64,000 nucleotides of DNA, from the NCBI RefSeq assembly GCF_032401055.1, contig NZ_CP135529.1, positions 6,136,501-6,200,500 on the forward strand, written 5' to 3'. The DNA comes from Tardiphaga sp. 709 (GTDB lineage: Bacteria > Pseudomonadota > Alphaproteobacteria > Rhizobiales > Xanthobacteraceae). The stretch's first letter is position 1, and each line of letters opens with the position of its first letter. Positions 25,089-34,960 of the stretch are shown here, in pieces. The notes under the pieces are model-generated. The model was not told the origin of the DNA. It saw nothing but the letters and a program-made list of their open reading frames with translations, and did not search any database. The position numbers and the translations under genes were made by a program.

Positions 25089-25330
25089 CGACGCTTCCTT
25101 GGCGCCGGGGATTTTAAATTGGATGGTGGTAACGGCTGGTAAATGCCGCTGACGGCAGACTTTGCGGTTCAGCACGCCATCAAGATGTTGTTTTCAAAGA
25201 GCGCCGCGGCGCACAGCCTTATTCGGTTGAATGGTGCAACCGCAACGACGGGTTTCAGACGCGGCGGTTGTGAAGGTGCGCGTTAACGGAATGGTTACAA
25301 GCTGGTGCAATGTAAAGTGGAATCCATGGC

Positions 25331-26287
25331 TTGTTGAAGGGCCTCGGCGGAGCACGTTACTGCATGAACACGCCAGCTGCCCTGATATCTGCCGGCGTGG
25401 GTGCAGCGTTTTTTGCGGCCGCATCCGTGTTTTATTATCAGCCGTCCTTCATTCGGCCCGACTATGCGCTGGATGCCATCCTGACAACCAATCACTCGAA
25501 GGCGCGTGCTGCAGTCACGCGACTCTTGCTCAACCCGTCATCTGCGCAATTCGATGGCTTGCGGTCGGTCCAGGTCGATACCAGGAAATATGTTTGCGGC
25601 AGCGTGAACGCCAAGGACAAATCGGGAGCTTACAGCGGGCATCGAGCTTTCGTTTACACGGTCGCCATCGACTTTGCGCGTATCGACGACGATGGAGAGA
25701 TTGCGCAACGGCACGATGCGTACAAGGCTTGTCCGGTCTCTGAAGAAGAAGAGAAGCTGGCTCAACAGAAGATCGGCATATCACCCAGTGCGCTCCAGGC
25801 GATCAAGCTGGTTCAAAAGACACTGCCGACAGCCGATCCGTCAGTGCTCACGAACATGGCGTCGCAACTATCGCCAGCGGGCAGTGGACCGGCCGGGACG
25901 ACCGAGCAGCAACTCGGCCGTCTGGCAGGCCAACCCGGCTCGGGTGGGCAACAATCGGAAACCCAGACATTCAATCGCACGCCCGGCCCCGAAGCCGACT
26001 GGCGTGCCGACAAGCCGCCGACCGCCTGGCCAGTCTTTCCGCCGGACCACGTATTGGCGAAGCCTGCCCAGAAACGAACGAATGCCGAGGCGTTGGCGCT
26101 GGCAAAATCGGTCGAAGATCTCTGGGTAAAGTCCAAAGCGGGAACCTCATCTCAGCGGCCTTCGCTGGACGAACTTCGAGAGGCCCTTCGGGCTCTGATC
26201 GCCATCGATGCCAAGAGTGCCGAGTTTCCCCGCGCTTGGGCGGCATTCATCCGGTTGCGGATGATCGAGCGCGAAGCGAGCGCTTAG
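25331..26287 (+). CDS. Hypothetical anchored exported protein
   Basis: The start is TTG at 25331 or ATG at 25364; the ATG gives a 307-residue protein with an N-terminal hydrophobic anchor (ISAGVGAAFFAAASVFYYQP). The first domain contains LLLNPSSAQFDGLRSVQVDT and YVCGSVNAKDKSGAYSGHRA, a pattern shared by small periplasmic proteins that sense or bind unknown ligands. A Gly/Gln-rich middle (about residues 185-225) and a C-terminal helical region follow. Function unknown. Confidence 0.6.
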   Translation: MLKGLGGARYCMNTPAALISAGVGAAFFAAASVFYYQPSFIRPDYALDAILTTNHSKARAAVTRLLLNPSSAQFDGLRSVQVDTRKYVCGSVNAKDKSGAYSGHRAFVYTVAIDFARIDDDGEIAQRHDAYKACPVSEEEEKLAQQKIGISPSALQAIKLVQKTLPTADPSVLTNMASQLSPAGSGPAGTTEQQLGRLAGQPGSGGQQSETQTFNRTPGPEADWRADKPPTAWPVFPPDHVLAKPAQKRTNAEALALAKSVEDLWVKSKAGTSSQRPSLDELREALRALIAIDAKSAEFPRAWAAFIRLRMIEREASA

Positions 26288-26333
26288 TCTCTGGAAAAGC
26301 CGAATGGACACAGGCGTTTAAGGGCACCTGTCA

Positions 26334-26410
26334 TGGTGCACTCGGAGCGATTCGAACGCCCGACCCTCGGAATCGAAATCCGATGCTCTATCCAGCTGAG
26401 CTACGAGTGC
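26334..26410 (-). tRNA. tRNA-Arg (anticodon TCG)
   Basis: On the minus strand the 77-nt sequence folds as a cloverleaf: acceptor GCACTCG/CGAGTGC, D arm GCTC/GAGC, anticodon stem TCGGA/TCCGA with loop TTTCGAT, T arm GGGCG-TTCGAAT-CGCTC, discriminator A and encoded CCA. Anticodon TCG reads CGA arginine codons. It lies between the hypothetical gene and the O-antigen-ligase-like gene. Confidence 0.95.
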
Positions 26411-26513
26411 GACGGCGGCACCATAGCGGCGAAAGTCGCAAAAGCTAGCCCCGCGATGAGGAGCGCAGCGGTTTTGCCTAACGTCAGGGGGCTGCTCGCG
26501 ATAGTCTGCCTTT

Positions 26514-27944
26514 ATGAATCAAGGCCGACTCAAATCCGGTCCGGCGGATTTCGTCCTGTCCGGGTGGCTACCGACTGCGCTGCTTCTGATCGTGACCCTG
26601 GTGGTCGGTCCCGCGCTGGGCGGCCTGTCGCGTCCGCTCTTCGTGGTCGGCTGCGCGGCTGCTGGCTGGCTGGCCTGGCAACGCAGCACCGCGGCCCATA
26701 TCCAGTCGGCCATCCTTCTGTTTGCCTTCGCACCATTCGTGCGGCGTGTGGTCGATGTGTCGGTGGGCTACGACGCCGCCAGCATCATGCTGATCGGACC
26801 GCTGCTATTTATCCTGACGCCGTTACCGAGCCTGTGGACGTTGCTGTCGTCCCGCGAGCAGTTGCGCGATCCCTGGCTGATCGCGCCGGCTATCGTGCTG
26901 GCCTGCATCGCTTACGGTGCCATGCTGTCGGTTTTTCAGAATGACTGGATGAGCGCGGCGACAGGTGCGTTGAAGTGGGCGGCACCTGTGCTTTACGGCA
27001 TCGCTTTGCAGCAGCGCGCAAGGTCCGACGGCGAACTCGTCAATGCCATGGCGCGTATCTTTCTGGTCGTGCTGCCGCTGACGGGTCTCTACGGCATCTG
27101 GCAATATGTCGATCCGCCGAGTTGGGATCGGTTCTGGATGAACTACGCCTCGATCCTGTCGGCAGGGTATCCGTTGCCCTATATGGTGCGCGTCTTCAGC
27201 ACGATGAACGGGCCCGCCACTTACGCGACCTTCACCGCAACGGGACTGCTGTTGCTGGGCTTCCTGAGACCGGGATGGCAGTCGCTGATTGCCCTGGCGC
27301 CCGCGGCACTGGGCCTGTTGCTGTCGCTGTATCGGACCGGCTGGATCGCGCTCGCGCTGGCCGTGGTGTTCTGCATGGTGTTTCAATCCACGCGGCGGCG
27401 GGCGCTTGCGACCGGACTTGGCATCGTCGGTGCAGCCATGGCCGCGGTCCTGTTCACGCCCTTCGGCGATGTGATCACCGAGCGGCTGCAGTCGCTCGGC
27501 AGCGGTTCCGAGGATGGCAGCGGCAACGAGCGTCTCGAAGAATTCGTGACGCTGTGGAATACACCTGACAGCATGGTGGTGGGGTCTGGCTTCAGCTTCA
27601 CCGATATCGGTGTCGCGGGCACTATGCCGGTCGATGGCCAGATCATTGCGAGCTGGCTCACGCTCGGCATTCCCATCGGACTACTTTGTTTGGCAGCCTA
27701 TATTTGGGTCGGGGTCTGGAGCACGTCTGCGGCATGGCGGATGCCGACCAAAGAAGGCGTGGTGCTCGGTGCTCTCTCGCTCGGCGGTATCCTGATTCAC
27801 TTGCCCCTGACCAGTATCTCGTCAGGTGAGATATCGGCCCTGTTCTGGATGATCTTCGCGATGGCCTGTCCGCACGACCAAACTGCCAGACCTGCCGAGG
27901 ATGCCGCGATGCCCCTGGAGCAGGCGCGGACCGGCAGAGTTTAG
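26514..27944 (+). CDS. O-antigen ligase/polymerase-like membrane protein
   Basis: The protein is 476 aa with 10-12 predicted helices and a large periplasmic loop between about residues 310 and 365. The pattern (GLYGIWQYVDPPSWDRFW, MVRVFSTMNGPATYATFTAT, LLLSLYRTGWIALALAVVF) fits the Wzy/WaaL O-antigen ligase superfamily, including the conserved arginine in LYRTGWI. It would polymerise or transfer polysaccharide repeat units on the periplasmic side. The neighbouring convergent gene is an acyltransferase. No glycosyltransferases are adjacent. Confidence 0.75.
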   Translation: MNQGRLKSGPADFVLSGWLPTALLLIVTLVVGPALGGLSRPLFVVGCAAAGWLAWQRSTAAHIQSAILLFAFAPFVRRVVDVSVGYDAASIMLIGPLLFILTPLPSLWTLLSSREQLRDPWLIAPAIVLACIAYGAMLSVFQNDWMSAATGALKWAAPVLYGIALQQRARSDGELVNAMARIFLVVLPLTGLYGIWQYVDPPSWDRFWMNYASILSAGYPLPYMVRVFSTMNGPATYATFTATGLLLLGFLRPGWQSLIALAPAALGLLLSLYRTGWIALALAVVFCMVFQSTRRRALATGLGIVGAAMAAVLFTPFGDVITERLQSLGSGSEDGSGNERLEEFVTLWNTPDSMVVGSGFSFTDIGVAGTMPVDGQIIASWLTLGIPIGLLCLAAYIWVGVWSTSAAWRMPTKEGVVLGALSLGGILIHLPLTSISSGEISALFWMIFAMACPHDQTARPAEDAAMPLEQARTGRV

Positions 27945-29014
27945 TCCGATCGGGCCGCCTGGCTGACAAGCGGAGCGGGTGCAGGTTTGCGCTTCGGCAG
28001 TGGCGCAAGCCCGAGTGGTGCGAGCAGGTTCAGCCGCTGCAACACGACATGGGCTACCATGGGCAAGATCACGCCGGCCGCGGTGCCTGCGAGGAGATAG
28101 ATCCACGGCATTGGCGGCACGTGCAGCATCTGCATGATGATCCGTGTTCCGGATCCCGCCATGATGTGCAGGACATAGATCGTCATGGACATCACGCCGA
28201 CGAGTGCAAGCCAGCGATGCCGGGTTTCGTTGAGCAACTTGCAAAGCAGCACCACGCCGGTGATGCCGAGGATACATGCCGGAAGCGATGCTATGCCATT
28301 TGCGTCGAAGCCGGAGAGATGTCCTCCAGCGGCAACCCCAGCAGTGAAAGCGGCGGCGATCACGGTCAACATGGTCCAGCCCGTTCTCCCACGAGGCTGC
28401 CACGCCATCACAATGCGGGTTGCATAGAGACCTGCGACATAAAACGGCAGGTGATGCATCGTGAGCGCAAGATCGGGCCGGATCGGCAACAGCATGAATA
28501 TGATCAGGCCAGCGAGCGCGACGACAATCATGATGGTGCGATTGGGAATGAGTACCGCCAATATGTGGCAGATCATCAGGGCATATAGAAACCAGAATTG
28601 CGCCATCGGCCGATACCAGATCGCCACGAGGTCGCTGGTGGTGATCGGAATATTGGCATTGCGCGATATCAGCATGATCACGCCGCCCTGGATCAGCGAC
28701 CAAAGCACATAGGGATAGGCGATCGTCCACGCCTTACTGCTGAGGAATGCTCGAGTGCCGCGTGTAAGGCTATGCTGTACGTTCAGGCCCGCGAGAAAGA
28801 AGAACAGCGGCATGTGGAACGTGTAGAGCGTATAGCTCATCCACTGCGCGAGCGGCCCGTCAGGAAACAGATGTGGCGGTATCAGGCCGCCGAGTACGTG
28901 GCCATAGACCACGAGAATGACGCCTATACCGCGAGCAAAATCAATCCAGACCTGACGCGTGCGATCGGTCTGCGATCTTGGTGCTTCTGCATCTTCGGCT
29001 GGCGATAGTTGCAT
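27941..29014 (-). CDS. Acyltransferase-3 family membrane protein (OafA/YrhL type)
   Basis: The protein is 357 aa with about 10 helices. The family start is clear: WIDFARGIGVILVVYGHVLG, with the conserved Arg and His of acyltransferase-3 proteins, then YTFHMPLFFFLAGL. It likely O-acetylates a surface or exported sugar. It overlaps the convergent O-antigen-ligase-like gene by four bases, which suggests a shared polysaccharide role. Confidence 0.85.
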   Translation of the reverse strand: MQLSPAEDAEAPRSQTDRTRQVWIDFARGIGVILVVYGHVLGGLIPPHLFPDGPLAQWMSYTLYTFHMPLFFFLAGLNVQHSLTRGTRAFLSSKAWTIAYPYVLWSLIQGGVIMLISRNANIPITTSDLVAIWYRPMAQFWFLYALMICHILAVLIPNRTIMIVVALAGLIIFMLLPIRPDLALTMHHLPFYVAGLYATRIVMAWQPRGRTGWTMLTVIAAAFTAGVAAGGHLSGFDANGIASLPACILGITGVVLLCKLLNETRHRWLALVGVMSMTIYVLHIMAGSGTRIIMQMLHVPPMPWIYLLAGTAAGVILPMVAHVVLQRLNLLAPLGLAPLPKRKPAPAPLVSQAARSD

Positions 29015-29242
29015 CGTAGGACATCGCTGGTTCTGAATATCTGGATCAGCAAGACAACATACGCCGAGAGCCGTACACCATCGTTAACGCCGATCCATGA
29101 AATGGCGGTCGGGCGTTCATAGGTGCTTTTCTGGAAAACAGGCTTGATTTATCGGCCATTTCGGTGCCCATCTGCGCCGACAAGCTGTCGGCAAGCCGTT
29201 CTGTGGCCAGTTCGGTCTCTGCCACATGTTCGAGGACTACCT

Positions 29243-30760
29243 GTGACTGACTACGTTCGCAAAATCCTGGACAGCCGCGTCTACGACGTCGCGATCCAGA
29301 CGCCGCTGGACCCGATGGTTCGGCTGACCGCGCGCATGGGAAGCCCCGTGCTGCTCAAGCGCGAGGATTTGCAGCCGGTGTTCTCGTTTAAGATTCGTGG
29401 CGCGTACAACCGCATTGCGGGGCTGTCTGCGGAGCAGCGCGCGGCCGGCGTGATTTGCGCGTCGGCTGGCAATCATGCGCAGGGCGTGGCGCTGTCGGCG
29501 CAGCGGCTCGGGATCAAGGCAACCATCGTGATGCCAGTGACCACGCCGCCAATCAAGATCGATGCTGTCAGATATTGGGGCGGCAATGCCGTGCTGTTCG
29601 GCGACACGTTTGACGAAGCAGCGGCGCATGCGCGCAAGCTCGAGGCCGAGCAGAAGCTGACCTTCGTGCATCCCTATGACGATCCCGACGTGATCGCGGG
29701 GCAGGGCACCATCGGCATGGAAATCCTGCAGCAGCATCCCGATCCCATCGAGGCGGTGTTCGTGCCGATCGGCGGCGGCGGGCTTGCGGCCGGCGTTGCC
29801 TCCTTCATCAAATTTCTGCGCCCGGAGACCAAGGTCATCGGTGTCGAGCCCGTCGATGCCGCATCGATGAAAGCCGCGATAGATGCTGGCGAGCGCGTCG
29901 TTCTCAATCGCGTCGGTTTGTTCGCTGACGGTGTGGCCGTGCGCCAGGCTGGGGTCGAAACATTCCGTCTCTGCCGTGAATTGCTTGATGATGTGATCAC
30001 GGCCGACACCGACGAGATGTGCGCCGCCATCAAGGATATTTTCGAGGATATGCGCGTGATCGCGGAGCCGGCCGGCGCCTTGGCGCTGGCAGGACTGAAG
30101 AGCTATGCCGCGAACAATCCCACGCGCACGGGGGCGCTGGTCGCCATCAACAGCGGCGCCAACATGAATTTCGATCGCCTGCGGCACGTCGCAGAGCGTG
30201 CCGAGGTCGGTGAAGCGCGTGAGATCCTGCTGGGCGTGACCATTCCGGAGCAGCCCGGCAGCTATCGCCGCTTTATTCAGACCATCGGCAATCACAACAT
30301 CACCGAGTTCAACTATCGCTATGCCGACGCCAAGGAAGCCAATGTCTTTGTCGGCCTGAAGCTGAGTGGCGCCAAGAACGACAAGGGCGAGCTGATCGGG
30401 CAGTTGCAGGCGCTCGGTTACAAGGTGCTGGACATCAGCGCGGACGAAACCGCCAAGTTGCACATCCGCTATATGGTTGGCGGGCGAGCACCGCCGGCTT
30501 TGCGGGACGAGGTTATCCTGCGCTTCGAGTTTCCGGAGCGTCCGGGCGCCTTGCTGAAATTTCTCGACCAGATGGGCGCGGACTGGAACATCACGCTGTT
30601 CCATTACCGCAATCACGGTGCGGATTATGGCCGGGTGCTGGTTGGCATTGAAGTTCCGCAGGCCGACCGGCCGACCCTGACGCAGCGGCTGACGTCGCTC
30701 GGCTATCCCTATGAGGACGAAACGCAAAATCCGGTCTACCGGATGTTCCTGAACGGCTAG
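29243..30760 (+). CDS. ilvA: Threonine ammonia-lyase (biosynthetic)
   Basis: The protein is 505 aa from the GTG at 29243 (VTDYVRKILDSRVYDVAIQT). The PLP lysine is Lys50 in PVFSFKIRGAYNRI; SAGNHAQGVALSAQ and the glycine loop VPIGGGGLAAGVASF bind the cofactor. Two C-terminal ACT-like regulatory domains (LLGVTIPEQPGSYRRFIQTI, VILRFEFPERPGALLKFLDQ) identify the isoleucine-feedback-regulated long form. It converts threonine to 2-oxobutanoate and ammonia. A terminator follows. Confidence 0.95.
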   Translation: MTDYVRKILDSRVYDVAIQTPLDPMVRLTARMGSPVLLKREDLQPVFSFKIRGAYNRIAGLSAEQRAAGVICASAGNHAQGVALSAQRLGIKATIVMPVTTPPIKIDAVRYWGGNAVLFGDTFDEAAAHARKLEAEQKLTFVHPYDDPDVIAGQGTIGMEILQQHPDPIEAVFVPIGGGGLAAGVASFIKFLRPETKVIGVEPVDAASMKAAIDAGERVVLNRVGLFADGVAVRQAGVETFRLCRELLDDVITADTDEMCAAIKDIFEDMRVIAEPAGALALAGLKSYAANNPTRTGALVAINSGANMNFDRLRHVAERAEVGEAREILLGVTIPEQPGSYRRFIQTIGNHNITEFNYRYADAKEANVFVGLKLSGAKNDKGELIGQLQALGYKVLDISADETAKLHIRYMVGGRAPPALRDEVILRFEFPERPGALLKFLDQMGADWNITLFHYRNHGADYGRVLVGIEVPQADRPTLTQRLTSLGYPYEDETQNPVYRMFLNG

Positions 30761-30780
30761 GCCGGGTAGGGCAGACAGTG

Positions 30781-30806
30781 AGGCAGGGCCGATTTCTGCC
30801 TTTTTT
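30781..30806 (+). terminator. Intrinsic terminator after ilvA
   Basis: The stem AGGCAG / CTGCCT is followed directly by a run of T residues, 20 bp past the ilvA stop. The loop is GGCCGATTT. A short but standard rho-independent form. Confidence 0.7.
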
Positions 30807-30914
30807 CGCTCAAAGCCGATGCTTAACGGAATACTAGCACTGTCCGGCGAGAGTCGGGCGGTGTGCTGATGCCGGAATGGGCGTTGGCTTGGGTCCCCTT
30901 ACCGGTTTCATCGC

Positions 30915-31370
30915 GTGATGCGCCTTTCGCTGCTGCCTGTGCTGATGTCGTTGTTGGTGCTATCCGTGGCTCCGGCCAAGGCCGATTTGCGCATCACCCG
31001 CGACCATGGCGGCTATGTCGAGGAATACAAGGCCAAGTATGAGCGCATCCGCGACCGCAAGGAGCGGGTGATTATCGACGGCATCTGCAATTCGGCCTGC
31101 ACGCTGGTGTTCGGCATCGTGCCGATGAACAAGGTCTGCGTGACTCCGCGGGCCAGTCTCGGCTTCCATCAGGCCTATTACGACAAGGCTTTCACCTTCG
31201 GCATGAAGGTGATCAGCTACGAAGGCACCTCGGACCTGATGGCCTATTATCCGCCGCCGGTGAAAGACTGGCTTGCGCGTAACGGCGGTCTCACGCCGGA
31301 AATGAAGAAGATCAAGAACGGCATGGATCTCTGGAAGATCGTCGATCCATGCCCGGAAGAGTTTTTCTAG
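30915..31370 (+). CDS. Periplasmic ClpP/crotonase-like protein (COG3904-like)
   Basis: The protein is 151 aa. A signal peptide (MRLSLLPVLMSLLVLSVAPAKA) precedes a domain with VIIDGICNSACTLVFGIVP and RASLGFHQAYYDKAF. The GxxNSACT-then-GFH order recalls the serine and histidine of ClpP-fold periplasmic proteins grouped as COG3904. Catalysis is unproven. It is predicted to be periplasmic. It is convergent with the TRAP operon. Confidence 0.6.
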   Translation: MMRLSLLPVLMSLLVLSVAPAKADLRITRDHGGYVEEYKAKYERIRDRKERVIIDGICNSACTLVFGIVPMNKVCVTPRASLGFHQAYYDKAFTFGMKVISYEGTSDLMAYYPPPVKDWLARNGGLTPEMKKIKNGMDLWKIVDPCPEEFF

Positions 31371-31405
31371 CTCTCAATCTTCAATCGACCTGAATGCCTT
31401 CGCGG

Positions 31406-33610
31406 TCATGACACCGCGAGCCGCGCGTCGCCGCGCCTGATCAGCGCCAGCGCGACCAGCACCGTCGGCGCGAGAATGCAGGCGGCGAGGGCAATGATCT
31501 GCCACTGCGACAGCGGATTGATGCCGCCGCCTGGTGTCGCCAGCACGAAGCCGCCGATCACCAGCAGGACGCGCAGCGGCCATTCCATCGCGCCCGCCCG
31601 TCGGAGATCGCCGACATAGGCCTGATAGCCCTGGATGCCGCCGCAGATGAAGATGATGCCGAGACAGGCAAGGCCGGTCAGGCCGAAGGCTTCGAGATAA
31701 GGGCTGTCGCCCTGCAATAGCAGCGCCGGATTCAGCACGAAGAAGAACGGGATGAAATAGATGATGCTGCCGACCCACATCGACTCCCAGCCAGTCTTCA
31801 TCGCCGGCGCGCCGGCAATACCGGCGGCCGCAAAGGACGCGATGGCGACCGGTGGCGTGATCGACGACAGCATGCCCCAATAGAAGATGAACATGTGTAC
31901 GGCCATCTTGTTGAGGCCGAGCTTCTCCAGCGCCGGCGCGACGAGAATGGCGAGGAAGATGTAGCAGGACGTCGTTGTCAGGCCGAGGCCGAGGATCAGG
32001 CTGGTGAAGGCGCACATAATCAGCAGCAGGAAGACGTTGCCGCCGGCGATCGCCAGAAGGTCGTTGGCCAGGCTTGAGATTACGCCGGTGAGCGAAAAGG
32101 CGCCGATCAGCAACCCGCAGCCGGCGAGGATCGCGATTAATTCGACGAAGGTCTTGCCGTTGAGTTCGAGGAAGTGAATCCAGCGCACGCCGCCCCAATT
32201 TTTGCCAGGGAAGAATTCATTGAGCGCAGCGAGGATGCACATTCCCCATAGATAGGCGTTCTGCAGATCGAGCCAGACCATCAGCCCGGTCAGCGCAATC
32301 GAGAGCGCCAGGACGGCGGTGTTGCCCTTCTTCCACTGTGCGGGGCCTGACCATTGATGCAGGATGACCAGCAAAGCGGTGGCATAGAACGGCGCGTGGC
32401 TCTCACGTTTGAAGTACAGCAGCATCACGACAAGGATCGCGATGACAAAGAGATAGTACCAGCCCTCCTTGAGCGCATCCATGAAGCGGGGCAGTTCCTC
32501 GCGCGGGATTCCTTCGAGCTTGTGGCGCGCGGCGTAGCTGTCGACCTGCGCGAACAGACCGAAGTAATACAGGATCGACGGAATCGTGGCGGCGAGTGCG
32601 ACGTCGGCATAGCTCGTGTTCATGAACTGCGCCATGACGAAGGCTGTCGCGCCCAGCACCGGCGGCGCCAGCACGGCGCCGGTGGACGCGCAGGCTTCGA
32701 TCGCTCCGGAATAGGACGGCGTGAAGCCGGTTTTCTTCATTGCAGGGATCGTCATTGTTCCGGCGGTCAGCACGTTGGAGACGATGCTTCCGCCGACGGT
32801 GCCAAGCAGGCCGGATGCAAAGATGCACACCTTTGCCGCGCCACCACGGAAGGTACCGCACATCGCGAAGGCAATGTTGATGAAGAACTTGCCGGCGCCG
32901 GTCATCATCAGCGCAGTGCCAAACACCAGGAAGCCGATTACGGTATCGGCGAAGGCCTGGATCGGAATGCCGAGCAGGCTCTCGCCAGACAGCACGTGAT
33001 AGGCCGTGGTTTGCTCCAGCGTCGACTGGGTGCCGCGAAATGGTCCGAGCCATTTTGCGTCGGCAAACAGCGGATACAGTGTGAAGGGGAAGACGCTGAG
33101 CAACAGGCTCCAGCCGCCGGTACGGCGCAGCGCCTCCATCAGCACAAACCACATCACGAGGCCTGCGGCGATCACCGGCTTAGGTGCGCCGTCGAATTCC
33201 CAGCCGAATTGGGCGGCCTTGCGGATGTTCATCATCAGGAAGATCGCCGCTGCGAAAGTGGCGACGAATAATACGACGTCGTACCACGGCACACGGTCGA
33301 GATCGGCCTTTGACGTTCCCGGAAAGATCAGGAACGTGAACGGCAGCATCAGTGCGATCAGCAGATAGAAATATTCGGTGTTGAGTTGCGTGACATCGAC
33401 GAAGAAGCGCAGCGAAAATTGCTGGTTGATGCAGAGCAGGATGGTCGCAAGGGTGGCCAGTATGAGCGCCCAGCGCCACACGCCGTGCAAGGCGCGGACG
33501 CGCGAGACCTCGGATTCCTGGAGGTCGGCGACCCCATGGGGATCGTCGAGCTCCATTTTTACGCGAATGTCGGATGCGGGCCGCGCATGATCGGGTGATG
33601 AAACTGACAT
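31406..33610 (-). CDS. TRAP transporter fused permease (4TM-12TM), TAXI type
   Basis: The protein is 734 aa. The first ~200 residues form the small-subunit-like helices. The rest is the large DctM-like subunit, with GKFFINIAFAMCGTFRGGAA, GTVGGSIVSNVLTAGTMTIP and LGLGLTTTSCYIFLAILVAP motifs. Fused permeases of this length pair with TAXI-type binding proteins, and one is encoded 46 bp upstream. The complex imports organic acids using an ion gradient; the substrate is not predictable from sequence. It lies last in the minus-strand operon BCCP-binding protein-permease. Confidence 0.92.
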   Translation of the reverse strand: MSVSSPDHARPASDIRVKMELDDPHGVADLQESEVSRVRALHGVWRWALILATLATILLCINQQFSLRFFVDVTQLNTEYFYLLIALMLPFTFLIFPGTSKADLDRVPWYDVVLFVATFAAAIFLMMNIRKAAQFGWEFDGAPKPVIAAGLVMWFVLMEALRRTGGWSLLLSVFPFTLYPLFADAKWLGPFRGTQSTLEQTTAYHVLSGESLLGIPIQAFADTVIGFLVFGTALMMTGAGKFFINIAFAMCGTFRGGAAKVCIFASGLLGTVGGSIVSNVLTAGTMTIPAMKKTGFTPSYSGAIEACASTGAVLAPPVLGATAFVMAQFMNTSYADVALAATIPSILYYFGLFAQVDSYAARHKLEGIPREELPRFMDALKEGWYYLFVIAILVVMLLYFKRESHAPFYATALLVILHQWSGPAQWKKGNTAVLALSIALTGLMVWLDLQNAYLWGMCILAALNEFFPGKNWGGVRWIHFLELNGKTFVELIAILAGCGLLIGAFSLTGVISSLANDLLAIAGGNVFLLLIMCAFTSLILGLGLTTTSCYIFLAILVAPALEKLGLNKMAVHMFIFYWGMLSSITPPVAIASFAAAGIAGAPAMKTGWESMWVGSIIYFIPFFFVLNPALLLQGDSPYLEAFGLTGLACLGIIFICGGIQGYQAYVGDLRRAGAMEWPLRVLLVIGGFVLATPGGGINPLSQWQIIALAACILAPTVLVALALIRRGDARLAVS

Positions 33611-33655
33611 GATGGCCCCGATCAGTGTTCGCGGGTAAAGCTGGAAATGACGACG

Positions 33656-34807
33656 CTATTCGAAGCCGTTCGGCATGCCGGCCTTCTTGAGCGCAGCCGC
33701 GCGGGCGTTCATCCAGCCGTCGAGAAACTCCTTTTCGCCGGCTGATGCACTGGCCTTGGCGTATTCGCTCCATGCCGCCTTCAAGACGTCCTGCCGCTTC
33801 AGCAGTCCGTCATTGTGTGTCTGGTCTTCCGGCGTCCAGTTGCCGGCTTCCTTGAGGGCTTTCACGGCACCGGGATGAAACGGAACGACCCATTTCATGG
33901 ACTGCGCTTTTACGGCGAGGCCCAAAGCGCCTGGTGCGTTGTCTTTGTAGGCGTCGAAGTTGACGATCATTGCCTTGGTGATCGCGTAGATCTGATCTTC
34001 CGCCTGCGAGCCGTAGACGGTCGCGACGGGGTAGGGGTAGGTGCTCATGTTGACGGGCGCTGATGCCGTGATGCCCGCGCCGCAGGTCGCGACATGCGGA
34101 TTGAAGAACGGTGCCACCCGCTTGACGCGCTCCCAACCGGCCTTGTCTTCAGCGGGGAGGGGCGGCCAGATGATGCCGCGCGGCGATGTCTCGACTTCCT
34201 TGGCCGGGCCGGTGATGGTGGTAGCAAAGGCGGCATCGACGTCGTTGTTCACCATGCCTTTCCACATTGCGCCGTAGCTTGCGAACTCGATCGGCTTGAT
34301 GTCTGCCTTTGTGAGACCGCCGAATGCCATGATCGCAAGCGAGTTCTGGTTCAGGGCAGGTGAGCCGACGACGAAGCCGACGCGTTTGCCGCGTAGATCC
34401 TTGATCTCCTTCACGCCGATATCGCGGGCGACGCCGAGCGAGGCGCCATTACAGTCGATGGTCGACAGCGTGACCTGTGCTGGCTGTGGACCCCATTCCT
34501 TGACGCCGAATTCGAACACGCCTTCCTGCGCGAAGTAGATGCCCGAGCCCATCCAGGCAATTGTGGCGCGACCGGCGCGCAATGGCGCCAGCCGCGCGAC
34601 ATCATTGCCGGCGGGCAGCACACGCACGTCGGTGGAATATTTGTCCTTCATCATCTTGCCGACGGCGACGGCGATGTTGAAGCCGGCAGTGCCGGTGTCA
34701 TAGGCGGTGACCGCCATGGTTGGTGGAAGCTTGATATCCTGTGCGCATACAGCGCCGGTCGAACTGAACACGGCAACGGACGCCAGCGTGATGAGCCGGT
34801 GAAGCAT
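33656..34807 (-). CDS. TAXI-family TRAP solute-binding protein
   Basis: The protein is 383 aa from MLHRLITLASVAVFSSTGAV, which gives a signal peptide ending at VCAQ. TAXI features include TAGFNIAVAVGKMMKDKYST, RVLPAGNDVARLAPLRAGRA and a later KRVGFVVGSPALNQNSLAIM. It is a periplasmic receptor that delivers substrate to the fused permease encoded just downstream. Confidence 0.92.
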   Translation of the reverse strand: MLHRLITLASVAVFSSTGAVCAQDIKLPPTMAVTAYDTGTAGFNIAVAVGKMMKDKYSTDVRVLPAGNDVARLAPLRAGRATIAWMGSGIYFAQEGVFEFGVKEWGPQPAQVTLSTIDCNGASLGVARDIGVKEIKDLRGKRVGFVVGSPALNQNSLAIMAFGGLTKADIKPIEFASYGAMWKGMVNNDVDAAFATTITGPAKEVETSPRGIIWPPLPAEDKAGWERVKRVAPFFNPHVATCGAGITASAPVNMSTYPYPVATVYGSQAEDQIYAITKAMIVNFDAYKDNAPGALGLAVKAQSMKWVVPFHPGAVKALKEAGNWTPEDQTHNDGLLKRQDVLKAAWSEYAKASASAGEKEFLDGWMNARAAALKKAGMPNGFE

Positions 34808-34960
34808 TTTCCCCTCCAGATGCATTCGCTTTGCGAATTGCTTTTTATTGTTCGGCGATCATGTCATCGCCGTCCGGCGCTGGCAATGTCCTGAGGCAGT
34901 TCGCTGGATGATAGGAACGATCACTATCTCAGACAGAATGCCGCGGCACATCGGTACTGC

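Noticed and set aside
29015-29242. Leader attenuator or T-box before ilvA
   Set aside because: No run of Ile/Thr codons, no T-box motif and no terminator/antiterminator pair were seen in this gap.
29237-30727. 496-residue minus-strand frame opposite ilvA
   Set aside because: ilvA is complete with the PLP lysine and ACT domains; the opposite frame shows no family.
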